Source: Hippopus hippopus
Lineage: Eukaryota; Mollusca; Bivalvia; Cardiida; Cardiidae
Length of the DNA stretch: 64,000 bases
Assembly: GCA_946811185.2 (NCBI GenBank)
Contig: OX328096.1
Span: 48,250,252-48,314,251, forward strand
Direction of reading: 5' to 3'
Position 1 is the stretch's first letter; each line of letters begins with the position of its first letter. The notes under the pieces were generated by a model. That model made no database searches and was not told the origin of the DNA. It worked only from the letters and a program-made list of their open reading frames with translations. Made by a program: the position numbers and the translations under genes. Shown in pieces: positions 57,316 to 64,000 of this stretch.

Positions 57316-59835
57316 TTTTAGCTCACCTGAGCACAACATGCTCAAGGGGAGCTTTTAGGGTCACGCTGTGTCCGTCGTGCGGCGTCAACAATTCTTTAAA
57401 CATCTTCTCCTCCTAAATCGCTTGGCCGATTTGGACCAAACTTGGCTGGGATGTTCCTTGGGAGGTCCTCTTTAAAAACTGTTCACAAAATTTGATTTCA
57501 TCGAAAACTCTGGTTGCCATGGCAACCAAATGGAATTTTTCAAGAAATTCTTTAAAAATCTTCTCCTCTGAAACCGCTGGTCAGATTTTGAAATAATTTC
57601 ACAGATATGTTCCTTGGGTGACCCTTTTTAAAAATTGGTCGCGAAATTTTGATTCGTCGAAAAACATGGCCGTGGTGGAAGGGGGGGGGGGGGCTCTTGG
57701 CGTCCATCGGTGTCAAAAATTCTATAAAAATCTTCTCCTCTGAAACTGGTGGTCAGATTTTGAAATAATTTCACAGATATGTTCCTTGGGTGACCCTTTT
57801 CAAAACTTGTTCGCGAAATTTTGATCCGTCAAAAAACATGGCCGTTGTGGAGGGGGGGGGGCTCTTGGCGTCCAGCTGTGTCAACAATTCTTTAAACATC
57901 TCCTTCTACACCGCTTGGCTGATTTGGACCGAACTTGGCTGGAATGTTCCTTCGGAGTCCTCTTTAAAAATTGTTCACAGCATTTGATTTCATCAAAAAC
58001 TCTGGTTGCCATGGCAACCAAATGGAATTTTCCAAGAAATTCTTTAAAAATCTTCTCCTCTGAAACCGCTGGTCAGATTTTGAAATAATTTAACAGATAT
58101 GTTCCTTGGGTGACCCTTTTCAAAAATTGTTCGCGAAATTTTGATCCATTGAAAAACATGGCCGTGGTGGGGGGGGGGGGGGCTCTTGGCGTCCAGCGAT
58201 GTCACAATTCTATAAAAATCTTCTCCTCTGACCACTGGTCAGATTTTGAAATAATTTCACAGGTATGTTCCTTGAGTAACCCTTTTCAAAAAGTGTTCGC
58301 GAAATTTTGATCTGTCTAAAAACATGGCCGTGATAAAGGGGGAGGGGGGGGCTCTTGGCGTCCAGCAGTGTCAACAATTATTTAAACAAATTCTCCTCCT
58401 ACACCGCTTGACCGATTTGGACGAAACTTGCTTGGAATGTTCCTTGGGAGGCCCCTTTTAAAAGCTGTTCACAGAATTTGATTTCATCAAAAACTCTGGT
58501 TGCTATGGCAACCAAATGGAATTTTCCAAGAAATTCTTTAAAAGTCTTCTCCTCTGAAACCGTTGGTCAGATTTTGAAATAATTTCACAGATATGTTCCT
58601 TGCGTGACCCTTTTTAAAAATTGTTTGCGAAATTTTGATCCGTTAAAAAACATGGCCATTGTGGAGGGGGGGGGGGCTCTTGGCGTCCAGCGGTGTCAAC
58701 AATTCTTTAAACATCTTCTCCTCCTTAACCGCTTGGCCGAAACTTTGCTGGAATGTTCCTTGGGAGGTCCTCTTTGAAAATTGTTCATCAAAAACTCTGG
58801 TTCCCATGGCATCCAAATGGAATTTTCCAAGAAATTCTTTGATAATCTTCTCCTCTGAAACCACTGGTCAGATTTTGAAATAATTTCACGTATATGTTCC
58901 TTGGGTAACCCTTTTTCAAGTTTGTGTAATTTTGATCCGTTGAAAAACGTGGCCTGGGTGGGGATGGGCATCTTTGCATTGTATGGACTTAAAGAAATTC
59001 TTTGAAATTCTTCTTCTCCTAAACCACTTGTCAGATTTTGAAATAATTTCACAGAAACGTTCCTTAGGTGCCCCTTTTGAAAATTTATTCACGAAATTTT
59101 GATCTGTCAAGAAACATGGCTGTGGTGGGTGGAAGCTATTTGCTCTATGAGGACATGAAGAAATTCTTAAAAATTTTGTCTTCTCTGAAACCACCATTCA
59201 GATTTTGAAGTTATTTCACAGAAATGATCCTTATATTATACCCCTTATTTAGCTTAGCTGTTTTCAAAGAAAATATCGAGGTATTGACATAGCCCTGTTG
59301 GCGCCATCTGCGTTGTTGTTGTTGTGCAAAAACTGACATTTTGTTATATCTCAGCTTCCACTCAACACATGTACTTAAAACTCGGAATAATTGTTCACTA
59401 GTAAAAAGCAACCCATACAACAAGGGCAGTTAACTCCAAAATTGTTTTGTCCAAATTATGCCCCTTTTGCGACTTGAAATTTTATTTTACTATCCAGCAA
59501 GGTTCCAACAGCCAATCATTGGCACTCTCATGAGGTGCTCTTGTTCAACTTAGTATTTTTAGCCACTGTCGGGCATGTGCTCTTGTTCAAGATAAGGTCT
59601 TTGGGTGACCTATCCCAAAATTTATTTGCAGAATTCTGATTCGTCAAAAACATGGCTGTGGTGATGATTGTAGGGGTGGTGACAGATTTTGAAATGATCT
59701 TTACAGGTGACCTTTTTATAATTGCTTGGCAAAATACTGATTTTGTTTCCAAAATTTCAATACTTTATACAAAGTTGGTTATGGTCCTCTCAAAAATTCA
59801 GGTGAGCGATCCAGGGCCATCTTGGCCCTCTTGTT
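57316..59835 (+). mobile_element. tandem-core repeat element with dimeric units, long copy
   Basis: Same family and unit type as 43867-45845. The left end is TTTTAGCTCACCTGAGCACA and the right end GGTGAGCGATCCAGGGCCAT, GGCCCTCTTGTTT. About five dimeric units are present, with G-rich joints (57681, 57849, 58170, 58337, 58664). X-box-like palindromes are at 57513, 58005 and 58499. A foreign repeat is inserted at about 59231-59585. Confidence 0.85.
59231..59585 (+). mobile_element. inserted repeat(s) ending CTCTTGTT
   Basis: Within the unit CACAGAAATGATCCTT... the sequence departs at about 59231 (ATACCCCTTATTTAGCTTAG). It ends ATGAGGTGCTCTTGTT at 59545, followed by a second terminus GGCATGTGCTCTTGTTC at 59585. 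The core repeat then resumes with GGTCTTTGGGTGACC. Two successive elements sharing the CTCTTGTT end are likely. Confidence 0.55.
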
Positions 59836-61559
59836 TAGTTTAATGTTTCCCACCCATACATTCAAATCCATCATTTGAGCCTCATTTGCCTTATCATCTA
59901 CAAATGCAGTATAAAATTTTAAAGTGTGGTTTTGCCAACTTCATTTAACCTGATCCTGACCTTTATGCTGAATATGTAAGTAGACATATAAACAGAATTC
60001 CGGCCATTATTCAGGAGGTTATATATATACACACAGGAAGGTACAGGTAAGCAATTTAATTCACACACACCCTACGAAATATTTCTGTGACCATTTAGGA
60101 CATATACCAAAGGCAGCTCCATGCGATGCCGATGGTAAAAACAGAATTTTTAATTGATGTAAATATTGACCTGAGTCAGGTTAAATGAAGTAGGCAATAT
60201 GTAGTTAAACTCTTTACCAAACAACAAAATTATAGACTGGTTCAAATTGAAAGCATGTGCAGACAACAAATTATACATGTATGTCATTAAACTAAAGTGG
60301 ATTTGTCTGTGATAGGATGGAAAAACATTGTGACGAAATGTTACCAGCAATCCCTCTTTTTCCCACAATGTTTTCTACTCTACCAGAGATCTTCAGCTTG
60401 TTTGTACCAATTTTCTTGTTTGCAGATGTTTGGAATTTGGGTGAGTCGAAGATTTGGGAAAATGTTACTTATCTGCAAATGCTATGATTTCGGAAAGGTC
60501 CAAAATTTTGTAGTTTGGTGAAGAGTTAGCCCGTTTCAGTGCCATTATGGTCAAAATGAGCCATTTTTGTGGACATGATATCAAGATTATATTGTTCATA
60601 ACATTCCTACTTTTTGGTGAGCCACATTGTCAACTACTAGAATTTTTTATGTGTACAAAATGGGGGGGGGGGGGGTATCAATATTTTACAGTATAAATTT
60701 GTTTAAGTTGGACTTGAATAAAAGAAGAATTGGTTTTACGATTTAACAAATGATTCTGTGTTTTTGTGACACAATGAGAAATGCTGACAACCTGTATTTT
60801 TTTTTCTATTCAAAATATTTTCTACCTGTTCAAAGATTAAATTCGTCATTTGAACCTTATCTACCTTGCCATCTACAAATGCGGTGTAAAATCGTCTATT
60901 GTGCTAAATAGTTTTAATCCTTTACTCAGTTATAAAGACATTGAGGAAAAAGGCTTTTTAAATCATTGCGGGAAAATGAGAAAATGCTGGTAACCAGCAT
61001 TTTCTCCTTTCTCACAATGTTGTCTACCCTTTCAAAGACATTTTCTTCTATTTCAGTCACCTATGATTTGTTGTCTACAAGTGCTTTCAGTTTGAACTAT
61101 TTCCAAATTGTGCAGTGTAGTAAAGAGATCAAATTACTTTAAGCCTTTACGACACAATACCGGCTTTTAATGACCCTGTGAATGAAGCCTATAGAAAACA
61201 TTGTGGGAAAAGGAGAAAATGCTAGTAACCATCATTTTCTCCTTTTCCCACAAAGTTTTCTACCCTTCTCAAAACAATTTTTAATATTTGAGTCAGTTAT
61301 TTTGTCATCTGTAAATGCTTTCAGTTTAGACCAGTCCAAAATTTTGTGGTTTGGTAAAAGGTTGAAAGAGATGATTTTTAAGATATAAGCCAACTTAGGA
61401 CAATGACGCTTACTTATCCCTCTAGCAAACAACAAAAAAGCTAGACTTTTCTAAATTGAACACATTTGCAGATGTGGCTTAAATGTTTTGATTTGTCTTT
61501 GAAAGGTTAGAAAGCATTGTGAGAAAAAGAGACAGTGCTGGTTACCAGCATTGTCTCTT
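59836..61559. repeat. higher-order array, part 5 (four MITE units)
   Basis: MITE units lie at 60204-60528, 60914-61132 (core GAGAAAATGCTGGTAACC), 61138-61365 (near-consensus) and 61414-61559. The last is cut in its right hairpin arm at TTGTCTCTTTT by the next tandem-core element. A G-run lies at 60662-60675. Confidence 0.8.
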
Positions 61560-62205
61560 TTTAGCTCACCTGAGCACAACGTGCTCAACGTGAGCATTGT
61601 GATCGCCCTTTGTCCGGCGTCCGGCGTCCGTCAACAATTTCTTTAAACATCTTCTTCTCCTAAACCACAGGGCCAATCTTGATGAAACTTGGCAGGGATG
61701 TTCCTTGGGTGAAGCTCTACCAAAGTTGTTCAAAGAATTAAATTCCACCCATAACTCTGGTCGCCATGGCAACAAAAAGGAAAAAAATGCAAAATCTTTG
61801 AAAATCTTCTCCTCTGAAACTAGAAGGCGTAGAGCTTTGATATTTGGTATGTAGCATCTCCTAGTGGACCTCTATCAAGTTTGTTTATATGATGCCCCTG
61901 GGGTCAAAACTGGCCCTGCCCCAGGGGTCACAAGTTCGAACATAGGAACAAAGAAGGAAAACTTTAAAATTCTTCTTCTCTGAAACTGGAAGGCATAGAG
62001 CTTTGATATTTGGTATGTAGCATCTCCTAGTGGACCTCTACCAAGTTCGTTCATATGATAACCCTGGGGTCAAAACTGGCCCAACCCCGGGGGTCACAAG
62101 TTCGAACATAGGAACAAAAAAGGGAAAACTTTAAAATTCTTCTTCTGTGAAAGTGGAAGGCGTAGAGCTTTGATATTTGGTATGTAGTGAACCTGTTCTA
62201 AGTTT
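61560..62205 (+). mobile_element. tandem-core repeat element, left part
   Basis: The left end TTAGCTCACCTGAGCACAAC with TGCTCAACGTGAGC is followed by about three ~165-bp units (TTTGATATTTGGTATGTAGC, CTGGGGTCAAAACTGGCCC, GGGGTCACAAGTTCGAACAT). An X-box variant GTCGCCATGGCAAC is at 61760. No right end is seen before a new left-end-like motif at 62206. Confidence 0.75.
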
Positions 62206-63127
62206 GTTAGCCCACCTGCGCACATGTTCAGTGAGTTCAAAATTAGGTCACCTGGGATCATAAACTAGGTCACCTGAAATTTGGTCAGAATGTTTGTCTT
62301 GATAAAATTTCAGATGACTTTAGATTTGGGTCACCTGGGATCATAAACTAGGTCACTAGGTCAACTTGAAGAAATACCTTTAGGGCACTCTAGAGGCCAT
62401 ATTTATTGTTCAATTGATTTGAAAATAGGCTAAAATATTTCTCTTGATGAAATCTAAGATGGGTTCAAAATTGGGTCACCTGGGGTCATAATCTAGGTCA
62501 CTAGGTCAAATTAAAGAAATACCTTTAGGGCACTCTAGAGGCCACATTTATTGCTCAATTGACTTGAAAATTGGTCAGAATGTTTGTCTTGATGAAATCT
62601 CGGATGAGTTTGGATTTGGGTCACCTGGGATCATAAACTAGGTCACTAGGTCAAATTAAAGAAATACCTTTAGGGCATTCTAGAGGCCACATTTTTTGCT
62701 CAATTGACTTGAAAATTGGTCAGAATGTTTGTCTTGATGAAATCTCGGATGAGTTTGGATTTGGGTCACCTGGGATCATAAACTAGGTCACTAGGCCAAA
62801 TTGAAGAAATACCTTAAGGGCACTCTAGAGGCCACATTTATTATTCAATTGATTTGAAAATTGGTTAAAATGTTTGTCTTGATGAAATCTAACATGCGTT
62901 CAAAATTGGGTCACCTGGGGTCATAATCTAGGTCACTAGGTCAAATTAAAGAAATACCTTTAGGGCACTCTAGAGGCCACATTTATTGCTCAATTGACTT
63001 GAAAATTGGTCAGAATGTTTGTCTTGATGAAATCTCGGATGAGTTTGGATTTGGGTCACCTGGGATCATAAACTAGGTCACTTGGTCAAATTAAAGAAAT
63101 ACCTCTAGGGCACTCTAGAGGTCACAT
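62206..63127 (+). repeat. tandem array of ~145-155 bp units
   Basis: It begins with a degraded left end (TGTTAGCCCACCTGCGCACA). About six units then share GGTCAGAATGTTTGTCTTGA, GGGTCACCTGGGATCATAAA and CTAGAGGCCACATTTATTGC. Neighbouring units are very similar, suggesting recent expansion. Confidence 0.85.
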
Positions 63128-64000
63128 TTTTAGCTTACCTGAGCACAAAGTGCTCATGGTGAGCTATTGTGATCGTGCTGTGTCCGGCGTGCGTCGTCTG
63201 CCGTCAACTTTTACCTTGTTTACGCTCTAGAGGACACATTTTCAGTCCGATACTTGTGAAACTTGGTCAGAATGTTTGTCTTGATGATATCTCGGACGAG
63301 TTCGAAAATGGGTCATGTCGGTCAAAAACTAGGTCACTAAGTCAAATCTAAGAAAAACCTTGTGTATGCTCTAGAGGCCACATTTTCAGTCCGAGACTCA
63401 TGAAACTTGGTCAGAATGTTTGCCTTGATGATATCTTGGACGAATTTGAAAATTGGTCATGTCTGGTCAAAAACTAGGTCACTAGGTCAAATCTTAGGAA
63501 AATCTTGTGTACGCTCTAGAGGCCACATTTTCAGTCCAATACTCCTGAAAGTTGGTCAGAATGTTTGTCTTGATGATATCTGGGATGAGTTCGAAAATGG
63601 GTCATGTCGGGTCAAAAACTAGGTCACTAGGTCAAATCTAAGAAAAACCTTGTGTACGCTTTAGAGGCCACATTTTTGAGACCGATACTCATGAAACTTG
63701 GTCAGAATGTTTGCCTTGATGATATCTTGGACGAGTTTGAAAATTGGTCATGTCTGGTCAAATACTAGGTCACTAGGTCAAATCTTAGAAAAACCTTGTG
63801 TACGCTCTTGAGGCCACATTTTCAGTCCAATACTCCTGAAAGTTGGTCAGAATGTTTGTCTTGATGATATCTCGGACAAGTTCGAAAATGGGCCATGTCA
63901 GGTGAAAAACTAGGTCACCAGGTGAAATCTTAGAAAAACCTTGTGTAGGCTCTAGAGGCCACATTTTCAGTCCAATACTCTTGAAAGTTGGTCAGAATGT
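63128..64000 (+). mobile_element. tandem-core repeat element, runs off the window
   Basis: The left end TTTTTAGCTTACCTGAGCAC with TGCTCATGGTGAGCTATTG is followed by CGTGCGTCGTCTGCCGTC. About five to six ~145-bp units (ACTCATGAAACTTGGTCAGA, GATGATATCTCGGACGAG) follow. It continues past the window end. Confidence 0.85.

Noticed and set aside
62230..64000. Evenly spaced repeats that might suggest a CRISPR array
   Set aside because: The ~145-bp units are similar throughout, with no short-repeat/unique-spacer alternation, in a eukaryotic repeat setting.

Overview
The window looks like nuclear DNA of a marine mollusc, most probably a bivalve. It is AT-rich and intron/intergenic in character, with no operons or bacterial-style gene packing. 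Very long stretches of nested transposable elements surround one long open reading frame preceded by a eukaryotic 3' splice site. The Roc-COR-Death protein architecture, the ~145-165 bp tandem-core elements with ends TTTAGCTCACCTGAGCAC / GGCCCTCTTGTT, and the tRNA-derived SINE all resemble what I know from bivalve genomes. The species cannot be named from the sequence.

The one intact gene (30000-33182, + strand) encodes a ~1060-residue ROCO-type GTPase: helical N-terminus, Roc GTPase with all readable G motifs, COR, a four-cysteine zinc-ribbon-like motif and two tandem Death-fold regions. The coding part visible here is a single exon behind a splice acceptor at 29984-29985, followed by an AATAAA at 33591. 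A second protein-like fragment (10395-10880) reads like a HIRAN-type domain with one in-frame stop and is probably a decayed exon or gene copy.

Everything else is repeat. Region by region: 0.3-2.45 kb is a Tc1-like element (minus strand) split by a 644-bp palindromic foldback element; 2.57-7.17 kb is a large inverted repeat around a decayed second Tc1-type transposase; 7.43-8.59 kb is an element with ~320-350 bp inverted arms; 8.81-8.94 kb is an (AT)n(GT)n microsatellite; 9.4-12.1 kb is a weakly bounded segment holding the HIRAN-like fragment; 12.8-13.6 kb is a tandem-core element; 13.75-15.28 kb is a second Tc1-like copy; 15.5-19.4 kb is mostly unrecognised AT-rich DNA; 19.4-20.2 kb is a Penelope-like GIY-YIG fragment between 76-bp inverted repeats; 20.4-28.5 kb is a nest at least three levels deep (two tandem-core elements and a hAT-like element); 28.9-29.7 kb holds a SINE and palindromic MITEs; then comes the Roc-COR gene. 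Downstream lie a mariner relic (34.5-35.0 kb), a LINE 3' relic (37.9-38.6 kb), further tandem-core elements, and from 48 kb a higher-order array of palindromic MITE units. That array is interrupted by three precise insertions (TA, TTAA and TA target duplications) and by tandem-core elements up to the window end.

A ~210-bp palindromic MITE with a ~65-nt perfect hairpin core is present in about 29 copies and is the dominant structural motif. The window shows no pathway or gene cluster. Its biology is a single innate-immunity/cell-death-type GTPase gene inside a dense record of nested transposition. All coordinates of repeats are by eye and may be off by several bases, except where a target duplication fixes them.
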